DNA of 64,000 nt. It comes from Pelomonas sp. Root405. GTDB lineage: Bacteria > Pseudomonadota > Gammaproteobacteria > Burkholderiales > Burkholderiaceae_C. The position numbers and the translations under genes were made by a program. Shown in pieces: positions 1 to 8,737 of the stretch (position 1 is the first letter of the stretch; each line of letters opens with the position of its first letter). Location of the stretch: NCBI RefSeq assembly GCF_001425165.1, contig NZ_LMDU01000006.1:1-64000 (forward strand), read 5' to 3'. Under the pieces are notes generated by a model. That model made no database searches and had not been told where the DNA came from. It saw only the letters and a program-made list of their open reading frames with translations.

Positions 1-91
1 CTCGAGCCTGCGGATGCGGTCACCCAGGGAGTTCAGGCAACATCAACAGCGCGTCACCCAGACCGGGAGCGCGCCAACCAGCGCATAGACC

Positions 92-2026
92 GTGTCCGGT
101 TATGCAGGGGCAAGATCACTGGCAACCGAGCGCGATGTGTTGATGCGAGACGAGCGCGGCCAGCAAGAGTCGTGGAGCCTGAGCACGTTCATGCGGATGA
201 ACGACGAAGGTCTTCTTCAGGTCGATGCCTCGGGGGCAATAGGCCCGCAGTACAGCGACCTCTCCAAAGAGCAGATCGCCCGCGCGCAAGCGCGCTTGGA
301 TGCGCTGCGCAACAAGGACCTTTCGAAGTTCTCCGTCGCGAGCCTCGAGCGCTTCGCGGCGAAGACGCGTCAAGCGCGCAACGACCTTGAAGCGCTCGTT
401 GCGCTTGTGGACGACGTGGAGAGCCGTGGGAACCGCCAGGCACGCCTGGACGAGCGATCAGAAGACGTCATCAGGCGCGCGATCAAGGAGAAATACAACA
501 CGAAAGAAGCACCGACAAAGGTTGCCGCCTTCAAGTACTACCGGGCGCTCTGCGAGCAGATGGAAGAGGACGAGCCCGACAAGCCCAAACCCTACGCGGT
601 CTCAAAGACCACGTTCTATCACCGCATCAAGGAGCAGAAGAGCATCAACGCTCGGAAGGGCAAGCGGGTTGCCTACCAGCTTGGGAAGATCACTGTGCCC
701 GGTGCAAATCACCTGCCGGTTCATGGTGTGTTGCCTCATGAGGTCTGCTACATCGATCACACGCCGATCAACTTGGCCACCGTGTCCGGTGACGATCCGT
801 CGCTGCAGCTTCACAAGCCCTGGCTGTCGATCGGTGAGGACGGCGGTACGTTGCAGGCCCGCGCGATGCTTCTGCTCTATGCCCCACCGTCGGCAAGCAC
901 GGTCTTACTGGTCATGCGCGACTACGTGCGACGGCACGGCCGCTTGCCGCGGGTTCTCTCCGTCGACAACGGCAAGGAGTTCAAGAGCGGGACCCTGCGC
1001 GAGTTTTGCCGTCTCTACGGTATCGATCTGCGGTATCGGCCGCCCGGGGAACCTCGCGGCGCGGCACCCGTCGAGGCGGCGCTTGGCGCCGCTGAGCGCG
1101 AGCGGATATCGAGCCTCGTCGGCAACACGATCTCCCTAAAGGACCCGAGGTTGACGACCAAGTCGATGAACGGCTTCAACTTCGCATCTCACACGCTGGT
1201 CAGCGCCTACAACATCCTGCAGGACTACTACTTCACCGCGCGGGAGCATCGGATGAGCGATGCCCTGGGCATGACGCCGCACCAGTACGAGATCGAGAGG
1301 CAAAAGGAGGCCGGCGCTCGCAAGCACGTCATCGTCAGCTACGACCGTAATCTGATGTTGTTGACCAGTCCCCACGCGAAGCGGCCATTTCACAAGGTCG
1401 AACCGCGGCGCGGGGTCTGGGTGGATGGCATGTGGTACGCCCACGCCGACCTACGAGAACTTCCCAATGGAACCAAGGTCGAGGTTCGTGTGGAGCCCTT
1501 TGCTGCGCGTGTCGTCTATGTCAACGTGGCCGGCCGGTGGAAGGCCGCGGTTGGCATCAACTCGCGCCACCTGGACGGACGGACGCGGCGCGAGGTCGCA
1601 ATCACCGCTCGAGCACATTCCAGCGCAGCCGGCACAGCCGCCAAGACCGACCGAGAGGCCTACAAGGGCGAAGGGTTCAACAACTTCCCGCCAGAGGCGT
1701 ACGACGCCCGTCTGGCAGGGCAGCAGCGCGAGGAGAAGTACCTACTCAACATGTACAACATGTTGGGTGCACTGAAGCCCGGGATGCTCGACACCGGGGA
1801 CGACCGGGAATTCGACGTTTGCCGCAACCCCAGTGCTTTTGGCATGCATGTTGGCAAGGCCGATGACGCCGTAGCGGTTGACCATGCCTTGCCGGCGCCT
1901 ACGGGGCACAGCGGTGCGGAGTTCGATGCTGCCAGCCCCGCGTTGGAACTGCATCCGAGGCGTCAACCCACACAGCGGCAAGACGAAGACGCCCTCGTTG
2001 GCGAAGCCCTCGAAGAATTCCTCTAG
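92..2026 (+). CDS. tniA: TniA/TnsB-like DDE transposase
   Basis: Catalyses strand transfer in a Tn7/Tn5053-type transposon. The 644-residue protein has an N-terminal DNA-binding part and a central retroviral-integrase-fold catalytic domain. Visible catalytic features are the first Asp in YIDHTPINL, the second in SVDNGKEF and a downstream Glu in PVEAALG, a DDE arrangement. The C-terminal third matches the Mu-transposase/TniA beta-barrel and tail in position. The next two genes encode an AAA+ ATPase and a TniQ protein in the same direction, the canonical tniABQ order. The start is uncertain: GTG at 92 gives the longest product, and an ATG at 143 is possible. No TnsA-like endonuclease is seen beside it, which suggests replicative rather than cut-and-paste movement (inference). 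Confidence 0.85.
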   Translation: MSGYAGARSLATERDVLMRDERGQQESWSLSTFMRMNDEGLLQVDASGAIGPQYSDLSKEQIARAQARLDALRNKDLSKFSVASLERFAAKTRQARNDLEALVALVDDVESRGNRQARLDERSEDVIRRAIKEKYNTKEAPTKVAAFKYYRALCEQMEEDEPDKPKPYAVSKTTFYHRIKEQKSINARKGKRVAYQLGKITVPGANHLPVHGVLPHEVCYIDHTPINLATVSGDDPSLQLHKPWLSIGEDGGTLQARAMLLLYAPPSASTVLLVMRDYVRRHGRLPRVLSVDNGKEFKSGTLREFCRLYGIDLRYRPPGEPRGAAPVEAALGAAERERISSLVGNTISLKDPRLTTKSMNGFNFASHTLVSAYNILQDYYFTAREHRMSDALGMTPHQYEIERQKEAGARKHVIVSYDRNLMLLTSPHAKRPFHKVEPRRGVWVDGMWYAHADLRELPNGTKVEVRVEPFAARVVYVNVAGRWKAAVGINSRHLDGRTRREVAITARAHSSAAGTAAKTDREAYKGEGFNNFPPEAYDARLAGQQREEKYLLNMYNMLGALKPGMLDTGDDREFDVCRNPSAFGMHVGKADDAVAVDHALPAPTGHSGAEFDAASPALELHPRRQPTQRQDEDALVGEALEEFL

Positions 2027-2044
2027 ATCGAAAGTGAGCTGAAT

Positions 2045-3220
2045 ATGTCCAAACACGATGACATGAGCACTGCGCTTCGCACTGAAGAGTTGCCCATTGA
2101 CGCGACGCTGAAGAAGCTCACGCGCGAACAGATCCTCCAAAGGCCAAGCTTCGAACGCCTTCGATGGTTTCACATGCTACAGATGCAGCATGCCGAACTG
2201 GTCCGAGTCGTCGGCGACGTCCTGGAGCTCTTGGACGGCGATGCTGAGACCCGAATCGTTGCTTTGGTCGGCATGACCGCAGCTGGGAAGACTACGTGCA
2301 CTCGGGCCGTCCGCAATGCGCTGATAAGGCGCTACCGGACGGATGCGTCTGACGGCGCAGCGGACATGCCGGTCCTCTACATCTCGGCCCCTGCAAATGG
2401 CGAGCGCTCGCTGTCGTGGCGAGTGATCTACGGCCGGATGCTGCACGGCGGGGGGCTTGGGGTTCTACGCGGGGCGAAAGCGACCCACGAGGTCAGTGGT
2501 CGCCTTGAGTACGCACATGGCGCAATGACCGTGGCGGCGTTGCGCGAGTTCGTCGAGACCATGATTCGCGAGCGCAATGTGCGTGTCTGCATGATCGACG
2601 AAGCGTTTCACCTGACGCGGTTTGGTGAGAGTGGCTACGCGGCGGTCATGGACACCCTCAAGAGCTTGGCCGACATCGATGGCTTCAAGCTCTTGCTGAT
2701 CGGCAACTACGACCTGGCCGACATGATGGTGGAGTACGCACAGGTGGCGCGACGAACTGAAATCGTCCACTTCCGGCCCTACCTGGACGTCGAGAAGGGA
2801 AAGCTCAACCAACCAGTCGAGCTCAAGGCCCCTCCACCAAAGCCCAAGGCGGGTGAGACCAGCAACGAATGGGAGTTCTACATGGCAGTTCAGAAGTACC
2901 AGGACAACTGGCCTTGCCAAAACGTTCCGGACCTCTGCGCCATGTGGTGGCCGTTGATGCTCATGTCGGTAGGGGCCATTGGCCTGCTCAAGATGGCCTT
3001 GTGCCGACTTGCCCACCTGCAGATGAAGTCGAAGACGGAGACCATCACTAAGGAGATGTTCGGGAAGATGCGCAAGACGCCCGCCGCCTTGGACAAGATC
3101 CACAGGGACGTGGTGAAGGGGTCCGAGAGTCTGAAGGACGCTACGTATGGGTCGCCGAGCGCTCAAGCGATGAATGACGAGCAGTTCTTGCGCGTTGTGG
3201 GAGGTCGCCGCAATGGTTGA
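2045..3220 (+). CDS. tniB: TniB/TnsC-like AAA+ ATPase
   Basis: AAA+ regulator that bridges target selection and the DDE transposase. The 391-residue protein has a Walker A motif (GMTAAGKTT, about residue 77 onward) and a Walker B motif (VCMIDEAFHL, about residue 180). Its length lies between classical TniB (about 300) and TnsC (about 550). The gene starts 18 bases after tniA, and its stop overlaps the start of tniQ, so the three genes are probably one transcript with coupled translation. The function is assigned from motifs plus gene order. The ATPase motifs alone would also fit an IstB-like helper, but the TniQ partner argues against that. Confidence 0.85.
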   Translation: MSKHDDMSTALRTEELPIDATLKKLTREQILQRPSFERLRWFHMLQMQHAELVRVVGDVLELLDGDAETRIVALVGMTAAGKTTCTRAVRNALIRRYRTDASDGAADMPVLYISAPANGERSLSWRVIYGRMLHGGGLGVLRGAKATHEVSGRLEYAHGAMTVAALREFVETMIRERNVRVCMIDEAFHLTRFGESGYAAVMDTLKSLADIDGFKLLLIGNYDLADMMVEYAQVARRTEIVHFRPYLDVEKGKLNQPVELKAPPPKPKAGETSNEWEFYMAVQKYQDNWPCQNVPDLCAMWWPLMLMSVGAIGLLKMALCRLAHLQMKSKTETITKEMFGKMRKTPAALDKIHRDVVKGSESLKDATYGSPSAQAMNDEQFLRVVGGRRNG

Positions 3221-4604
3221 TGGCATGTTTTTCTTCGAGGATGAGCCGGTCAACGTCGCCCCACGGTTGTTCCGGCAGCCACCAGCCGGGCTCGGTGGCA
3301 ATGCGGAAAGTCTCATCAGCTACCTCAAGCGCCTGGCTCACAAGCATCGAATGTCACCTCGAGGATTCGTGGAGGAGCACCTTGGTGACGAAGGCCAAGA
3401 TCACGAGCCAATCAGCCTGGCGCGCGATTGGCTGCACCGGAACGGACAGGATCTGGTTGGCGTGAGCGACAGAGCAGCAACGCTGGCCGATTGGTTTGCG
3501 CGCAACACCGGCGTGTCCGAGGTTCTACAGTGTGGGCTAAGCAACCTGTCGCCTTTCATCTGCGGCCAGCGGCTGGTGACGCGCGAGAGCAGGGTGTGTC
3601 TTCAGTGTTTTGACGAGGATCGCCGCGAGGGCAGGCCGATGTTTGAGCGACTGCTCTGGAGATTGGAGCCAGTCACCGTCTGCGACAAGCATTGCTGTCC
3701 GCTCATTGCGCCAAGGTGCCAGGGCGAACGGGCGTCGCACCGGTCCAGCCCGGCGAACCTGCCTGGTGTCTGCTTGAAGTGCGGGTCGATCGGCTTGAAG
3801 TGCTCTTCAGAAGAGGAGGTGGCCGAATGCACTGACGCCGACCTGTGGGTCGCCCGGCAATGCCGACGCCTGGTCGAGGCGTTGCCCAGTCTCAAAGGCG
3901 CTGACCCCATCAGGATGAAGGCGAGCCTGCGTGCACATTGCATGTCAGGTAAGGGCATTGTCTCCGCTGCCAAGTCGTTGGACATGACCCCCTCTTCGTT
4001 CTCGGTGTGGCTGCGACTTCCGAAATCTAAGTGCCTCCTGTTTCGCCTGATCGACATCTCGTTGACCCAGCAACTGGATCTGGTCGCCTTGCTACGCGGT
4101 GAGCTTGAGAAGTGCGATCTGCCCATGGATCGACGTCCCCGAACAGGGAAGCGCGCCTATCAGCTTGTCGACCACGCCACTCTCAAGCAGAGGCTCGCCG
4201 CAGCTCTTGAAGCTGGGGAATGCGTCGCATCCGTTGCGCGTGAAATGAAGGTGTCTCATTGCGCATTGAAGACCCATGCGGCGCTCTACATCAGGGTGCG
4301 GGACCAAGCGCGGACAGCTCGAGACAGCAAGGAAACCGAGAGGCGTCGTGCTGCGGTTCGGCAGGCTGAGGAGGTCGTCATACGACTCTTGCGCAAGCGA
4401 AAGGTTCCCTCGCTACGAAATGCGTCCACGGAGACCAACGAAGAATGGCGATCTTCTTTGCTGAAGTCGGCTGCACTCACAAGCATGCGTGTCCAGCTTG
4501 GCGACGCAGTGGTGAGAGAGCCGTCCCGCAAGATCAGCTATAGCGCAGAGCTGCGCCAGATGATTGCCGAGAGCGTGCAGCGCATTCAGCAACAGTTTCA
4601 GTAA
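3213..4604 (+). CDS. tniQ: TniQ/TnsD-family target-selection protein
   Basis: TniQ proteins recognise the target site and recruit the TniB/TnsC ATPase. The N-terminus (FFEDEPVNVAPRLFRQPP, then ESLISYLKRLA) matches the TniQ opening. A zinc-finger region follows, with CLQC, then CDKHCCPL and CLKCG, typical of TniQ. The C-terminal half is longer than in minimal TniQ and may hold a DNA-reading region like TnsD (inference). The ATG at 3213 is chosen because it follows a GGGAGG ribosome-binding site and overlaps the tniB stop. No tniR resolvase follows; coding ends at 4604 and short inverted repeats come next. Confidence 0.8.
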   Translation: MVDGMFFFEDEPVNVAPRLFRQPPAGLGGNAESLISYLKRLAHKHRMSPRGFVEEHLGDEGQDHEPISLARDWLHRNGQDLVGVSDRAATLADWFARNTGVSEVLQCGLSNLSPFICGQRLVTRESRVCLQCFDEDRREGRPMFERLLWRLEPVTVCDKHCCPLIAPRCQGERASHRSSPANLPGVCLKCGSIGLKCSSEEEVAECTDADLWVARQCRRLVEALPSLKGADPIRMKASLRAHCMSGKGIVSAAKSLDMTPSSFSVWLRLPKSKCLLFRLIDISLTQQLDLVALLRGELEKCDLPMDRRPRTGKRAYQLVDHATLKQRLAAALEAGECVASVAREMKVSHCALKTHAALYIRVRDQARTARDSKETERRRAAVRQAEEVVIRLLRKRKVPSLRNASTETNEEWRSSLLKSAALTSMRVQLGDAVVREPSRKISYSAELRQMIAESVQRIQQQFQ

Positions 4605-4607
4605 AGG

Positions 4608-4672
4608 GTGTCCGCCCTGCCGGGGCGGCCCAGTATGTTCAGCGCCTGCCGGGAAGGTACGCGCTCGGACAC
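4608..4672. repeat. Inverted repeat GTGTCCG/CGGACAC with internal GC hairpin
   Basis: GTGTCCG at 4608-4614 is matched by CGGACAC at 4666-4672. Inside it a GC-rich hairpin (CCGCCC/GGGCGG) lies at 4612-4628. It directly follows the tniQ stop, so it may end transcription or be part of the transposon right end. No T-run follows, which weakens the terminator reading. Confidence 0.4.
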
Positions 4673-4818
4673 AGCGCCACCGGCGCTCTCCCTAAGGTCT
4701 CGAGCTGGCTTCGACGATCAATCGAGCTCAAACGTCTCCAGACCCCACGTTCAACCATTTACTGCGGGAAACCGCCGGCAACCGTAAGCGTCGAATACCG
4801 CGCTTGGATGCTGAACTG

Positions 4819-4834
4819 AGCACCCTCAGGTGCT
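4819..4834 (-). terminator. Short hairpin downstream of the tRNA-Arg fragment
   Basis: AGCACC and GGTGCT flank a four-base loop. On the minus strand this sits about 20 bases after the CCA end of the tRNA-Arg fragment, where a tRNA terminator would be expected. It has no strong T-run. Confidence 0.35.
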
Positions 4835-4852
4835 GTAAGTCACTGCTGCATC

Positions 4853-4907
4853 TGGTGCGCCCGGTTGGGATCGAACCAACAACCCCTGCCTTCGGAGGGC
4901 AGGGTAC
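4853..4907 (-). tRNA. 3' fragment of tRNA-Arg(CCG), probable attachment site
   Basis: Read on the minus strand, this is the 3' part of a tRNA gene. It contains an anticodon stem CTGCC/GGCAG with loop CTCCGAA (anticodon CCG, arginine), a T-arm GTTGG-TTCGATC-CCAAC, the acceptor 3' strand and an encoded CCA. The D-arm and the 5' acceptor strand (expected GCGCCCG) are missing, and homology stops near AGTAC at 4904-4908. A 3' tRNA fragment beside a tyrosine integrase is the usual scar of integration into a tRNA. The geometry puts the chromosome flank on the low-coordinate side and the element on the high-coordinate side. The intact tRNA was not found in the window. Confidence 0.8.
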
Positions 4908-4984
4908 TGGGAGAAAGTGAGCATGCGCGAATTTCAATTTCTCCTATGAAAACGTCCCGCGACGTCCCGGGAAATCCATAGACG

Positions 4985-5015
4985 TTTGGCCCACTTTTGG
5001 CCCACTTTGGCCCAC
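4985..5015 (+). repeat. Three tandem copies of TTTGGCCCAC before the integrase
   Basis: The 10-mer TTTGGCCCAC occurs perfectly at 4985-4994, 4996-5005 and 5006-5015. It lies between the tRNA fragment and the integrase gene, where arm-type integrase or excisionase binding sites are expected. It could also act as an operator for the integrase promoter. Confidence 0.65.
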
Positions 5016-5046
5016 AATGGAAGGGCCTTCTGAAGTGGAGGAAAGC

Positions 5047-6225
5047 ATGGGTGCCAAGATCGATACCGTCGACGCGCGGACCAGGGCGAAGCCGAGGTCG
5101 GAGCCCTATTGGGTCAGGCTTGCCGGCGGCTGCATGCTCGGATATCGCAAGCTCACAGCAGGGTCCGTCGGAGCTTGGTACGCGAGGTACAGGGACCCTG
5201 AAACTGGTCATCGGGCCAAGACCAGCTTGGGAGACTTTTCGAAGCTGCCGCCGGCCCAGCGCTACGACGCCGCGAAGAAGGATGCGGAGCAGTGGTTCAC
5301 GCACCTGGGTCGGGGCGGTGCGGTCGTATCCGCGACGGTTCGGATCGCATGCGAGAACTACGTCAAGCATGTGCGGACGACCAAGGGAGATGACACTGCG
5401 GACGACCTGCAAGCGCGGTTCGCTCGATGGGTCGATGACACACCCTTCGGCAGCGTCGCGATTGCCAAGCTCACGAGGCGCCAGGTGGATGCCTGGCGGG
5501 CCGGTCTGGCTGCGACGCCGGTTGTCGTCGATCCACGCGCCAAGACCCCTCGGACTCGTCCGCGAGCCGCGTCATCGGTCAACCGTGACTGTGCGGCGCT
5601 TCGTGCAGCACTCAACTACGCACACGATGTGGGCGACGTGACGACGGACATGGCCTGGCGCGTTGCGCTGCGCCCGACGAAGGGAGCCGACGGCCGTCGG
5701 ACCGTGTACCTCGATCGCGAGCAACGGCGAAAGCTGATCAGCTGCGTCGACGCGGACTTCGTCGAGTTCGTCAAGGGCATGACCCATCTGCCATTGCGGC
5801 CTGGCGCACTTGCTGCACTGACCGTTGGACAGTTCGACAAGAGGCATGGTGTCTTGACCATTGGCAAGGACAAGGCCGGACAGGATCGTCGTATCAAGCT
5901 GCCCAAGTTCACGGCGGGCATCCTCGCGAAGCTGACGACCGACAAACTGCCTGCTGCGCCACTTTTCGCGCAGGGCAGCGGCAAAGCCTGGAACAAGGAC
6001 GCCTGGAAAAAACCGATGAAGCAAGCAGCGGCGGCTGCGGGCCTGCCTGCAGGGACCGTCCTGTACACCTTGAGGCATTCAACGATCACGGACCTGGTCG
6101 TCGATGGACTCGACCTGCTGACCGTAGCCCTGCTCAGTGGGACGAGCGTCGAGATGATCGAAAAGCACTATGGGCATCTGCGCGAGGACCATGCCGCGGA
6201 GGCGCTGGCCAAGCTCGTTCTCTAG
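5047..6225 (+). CDS. int: Tyrosine-type site-specific integrase
   Basis: Integrates and excises the element at tRNA-Arg. The 392-residue protein has an N-terminal arm-binding part, a core-binding SAM-like domain and a C-terminal catalytic domain. Visible catalytic elements are Arg in LPLRPGALAAL, the TLRHS box (H-x-x-R-H-type region near residue 340) and the terminal Tyr in IEKHYGHL. The ATG at 5047 is preferred because a strong GGAGG site lies seven bases upstream; the in-frame ATG at 5017 abuts the repeats and has no ribosome-binding site. The gene lies 140 bases from the tRNA-Arg fragment, as expected for an integrase next to its att site. A GC hairpin follows the stop. Confidence 0.88.
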   Translation: MGAKIDTVDARTRAKPRSEPYWVRLAGGCMLGYRKLTAGSVGAWYARYRDPETGHRAKTSLGDFSKLPPAQRYDAAKKDAEQWFTHLGRGGAVVSATVRIACENYVKHVRTTKGDDTADDLQARFARWVDDTPFGSVAIAKLTRRQVDAWRAGLAATPVVVDPRAKTPRTRPRAASSVNRDCAALRAALNYAHDVGDVTTDMAWRVALRPTKGADGRRTVYLDREQRRKLISCVDADFVEFVKGMTHLPLRPGALAALTVGQFDKRHGVLTIGKDKAGQDRRIKLPKFTAGILAKLTTDKLPAAPLFAQGSGKAWNKDAWKKPMKQAAAAAGLPAGTVLYTLRHSTITDLVVDGLDLLTVALLSGTSVEMIEKHYGHLREDHAAEALAKLVL

Positions 6226-6239
6226 CCCGTCCGACGGGC
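6225..6239 (+). terminator. GC hairpin at the integrase stop codon
   Basis: GCCCGT, loop CCG, ACGGGC forms a perfect six-base-pair stem that starts at the last base of the integrase stop codon. There is no T-run, so it is a weak or factor-dependent terminator candidate. Confidence 0.4.
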
Positions 6240-6421
6240 CGCCGTGTCGACGGCGCCAGTGCATTGACTTGCGGAATAGAAAAGTTGGTGTATTGCCGGC
6301 TCTTCAAGAAGATTGACGGAATTTCTATGCTTTCGGCCGCATAGTTGCTAGACCTTAAGATTCGAACGCTGATCGACAAAGCGTGGCGACGGAATGGAAA
6401 AATCCGTAAGATCCACCTGAA

Positions 6422-7168
6422 ATGGGAGCTTCGCCATCTTTTCTATTCCGCGAACTGCTGCCGGAGCTGCCGCGAGGCTCGCCCGTGCCGACCACTTGGC
6501 TGCAGGCGCGTGGATTGACCGCCAAGCAGGTGTCCAGGCTCGCACAAGCTGGCTGGCTTGAGCGCCTCGGACACGGCGTCTACATCCTTCCAGGGGACCA
6601 ACTGGGCCGCGATGCCAGCTTGGCCCGTTTGGCAGAGTCGATACCTGGCCTGCATGTCGGCGGGAAAACTGCGCTTGCATGGCGAGGGGTGCGGCAAAAC
6701 CTCGCCGTCAAAGATCGGCTGATCCTTTGGGGTGACAAGTCGACATCGCTGCCGACCTGGTTCACATCGGTCTTCCCGGCGGACTACCAGGCGACCCATC
6801 TCTTCGATCCAGGACTGCCGGCCAATGTCGGCTTGGGCGCATTGCATGGGGGGCGGTCTGACGTGCTCGTCTCCACCGCCGAACGAGCACTGCTCGAATT
6901 GTTGAGCGACGTGGGCAAGGGGCAGGAACTCGAGGAGGCACGTCACTTGGTCGAGAGCGCACGAACGCTGCGCCAGCCTGTGCTGGAAGAGCTTCTCGCC
7001 CATCTCAAACGGATCAAGGTCGCAAGGCTGGCTCATGCTCTGGCCGAGGAGCTGGGCCTGTCTTGGGCTGGCCTTGCGCGCCAACACAGTGAGCGCCTGG
7101 GCGGAGGCCGCCGCTGGGTGTCCACCACCAAGTCCGGCGAGCGGCTCAACCTAAAGCGGCCGACGTGA
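6422..7168 (+). CDS. abiEi: AbiEi-like antitoxin/transcription regulator
   Basis: Probable antitoxin of a type IV AbiE toxin-antitoxin pair. AbiEi proteins have an N-terminal winged helix that represses the operon and a C-terminal part that counters the toxin. Here the N-terminus (LTAKQVSRLAQAGWLERLGHG) reads as the winged helix (AbiEi_4-like), followed by a body with SVFPADYQATHLF and VSTAERALLELL, typical of the family. At 248 residues the length is normal. The stop overlaps the start of the partner (GTGA), so the two are translationally coupled. AbiE pairs are known for phage abortive infection and for stabilising mobile DNA; which applies here is inference. Confidence 0.8.
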   Translation: MGASPSFLFRELLPELPRGSPVPTTWLQARGLTAKQVSRLAQAGWLERLGHGVYILPGDQLGRDASLARLAESIPGLHVGGKTALAWRGVRQNLAVKDRLILWGDKSTSLPTWFTSVFPADYQATHLFDPGLPANVGLGALHGGRSDVLVSTAERALLELLSDVGKGQELEEARHLVESARTLRQPVLEELLAHLKRIKVARLAHALAEELGLSWAGLARQHSERLGGGRRWVSTTKSGERLNLKRPT

Positions 7169-8088
7169 ACAACGCATACGTTCGAACAGTCCAACTGCTG
7201 CTGGACATTGCACCGGCCGTCTTCGAGTCGCCCGTGTTCGCAATGAAGGGGGGCACGGCGCTCAACCTCTTCGTCCAGGACATGCCGCGCTTGTCTGTGG
7301 ACATCGACGTGGTCTTCGTTCCCTACGATCTGCCGCGCGAGGATGCGCTGCAGACCATCGGCGCCGAACTCGCCACCGCACAAGGGCGAGTAATGGCCCT
7401 GGGGTACGACGTTGAGCTCCGCAAGAACAGGGACGGCACCGAAGCAAAGCTGTTCGTCCGGAGCGCCGACGTGGAGGTCAAGGTCGAGGTCAACTTCGTC
7501 TTTCGTGGCACGGTGATGGATCCGATGCGCCGCTCGCTGACGAGTGCGGCCCAGCAAATGTTTGCCGCGGACATCCAGGTCCCAGTCCTTGCCGATGCCG
7601 AGCTCTACGGCAGCAAGCTGGTGGCGGCACTGGATCGCCAGCATCCGCGGGACCTGTTCGACGTCAAGTTGATGCTCGAAAGCCATGGCTGGGAAGAACC
7701 GCTACTGGACTGCTTCGTGGTCTACCTTGCGGGCCATAACCGTCCAACACATGAGGTGTTGTTTCCAAACGAGAAGCCGCTGGCGGACGTGTTCAAGGCG
7801 GAGTTCGAGGGAATGACGATGCAAGCCGTCGAGCTGGATGATTTGCTGTCGACACGGCGGCGCATACTGGAAGAGCTTCCGCGCCAGCTGCTGCCGCGGC
7901 ACTGCGACTTCCTGCGCTCCATGGTGCGAGCGGAGCCGGATTGGTCGTTGCTGCCGTACACCCATCTCAGGCAGCTGCCGGCCCTTCAGTGGAAGTTGTC
8001 GAACCTCCGCCGGCTGAAGAAGAACGCGCCAAAGTTCCAGTTCCAATATGACGAGCTGACCAGTCGCCTCGCGACTGCGCGGGGGTGA
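7165..8088 (+). CDS. abiEii: AbiEii-family nucleotidyltransferase toxin
   Basis: Probable toxin of the AbiE pair, a nucleotidyltransferase thought to add nucleotides to RNA. The 307-residue protein shows the family core: MKGGTALNLF (GG glycine motif), then LSVDIDVVF carrying the D-x-D metal-binding aspartates, and later ELYGSKLVAALDRQHPRDLFDV, the conserved KL..AL.R..PRDL.D block. The start codon is GTG at 7165, overlapping the antitoxin stop. Its position between an integrase and mobilization genes suggests it stabilises or defends the element. Confidence 0.82.
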   Translation: MNNAYVRTVQLLLDIAPAVFESPVFAMKGGTALNLFVQDMPRLSVDIDVVFVPYDLPREDALQTIGAELATAQGRVMALGYDVELRKNRDGTEAKLFVRSADVEVKVEVNFVFRGTVMDPMRRSLTSAAQQMFAADIQVPVLADAELYGSKLVAALDRQHPRDLFDVKLMLESHGWEEPLLDCFVVYLAGHNRPTHEVLFPNEKPLADVFKAEFEGMTMQAVELDDLLSTRRRILEELPRQLLPRHCDFLRSMVRAEPDWSLLPYTHLRQLPALQWKLSNLRRLKKNAPKFQFQYDELTSRLATARG

Positions 8089-8272
8089 GCAGCAGTTGAT
8101 CGACTTTTATCGCCCCCTACCCATTGCATGCGATAGCCACACTTCGGATCGGACGTGCCTTTGCCTCCACCATGAGCGTCCCATCGGCGGGCGTGATTCG
8201 CGGACCGGTATTGGGTGCGCAAGAGCAAGCGCTTTAGCCAGACCTTGAGCGCCCAAAGCGCTTACAGCTACT

Positions 8273-8596
8273 TCACTTGTGGGTCACCTGCTGACTCCTG
8301 CTCGCTAAGTCGACTTCCCGGATCAGATCGCGAGCTTCCGATACCCGCTCACTTGCTGCTCGTAGGAATTCCCCGGCAACCTGAGCCGAGTAGAGCTGAT
8401 GCCTTGAGGCCTGCATCTCCAGCCCGAGAAGATCGACGATGGCTTCAGCGCGCACCAAGTCTTCAGAGGCTTCGTCTAGAAGCGTCCAAGCGGCATGCGG
8501 ATCAGTGTTGGCGGCGACCAAGACGCTGGGATCGTCCCCACCAGGGCCGAAATCTGGCCGCAAAGCCTTGGATCGCGATGTAGAAATGTCTGCCAT
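8273..8596 (-). CDS. Hypothetical protein, helical
   Basis: A 107-residue protein starting MADISTSR, chosen because the in-frame upstream extension has no clear ribosome-binding site. The second half is rich in Glu, Ala and Leu and probably helical; no known domain was recognised. It is transcribed away from the XRE regulator at 8738, so the 141-base gap (AT-rich, with TTTAAATG and TTTTAAAAAT tracts) probably holds two divergent promoters. Control by the XRE protein is likely but inferred. Confidence 0.55.
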   Translation of the reverse strand: MADISTSRSKALRPDFGPGGDDPSVLVAANTDPHAAWTLLDEASEDLVRAEAIVDLLGLEMQASRHQLYSAQVAGEFLRAASERVSEARDLIREVDLASRSQQVTHK

Positions 8597-8737
8597 GTCC
8601 TGCTCCTGCGAGAAGCGCACACCCACGGGGATAGCTGTCGGCATGAGGGCACGCCTCGGGCTGCACAAGTCAATCGTAGCGGCTTCTGTATTTATTTAAA
8701 TGTTGTTTTAAAAATATCATCGGCCGACGCTACCGGC

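Noticed and set aside
4608-4672. The GTGTCCG/CGGACAC pair as a full transposon terminus
   Set aside because: Only seven bases match and no matching end was found before tniA; kept as a repeat, not as a defined end.
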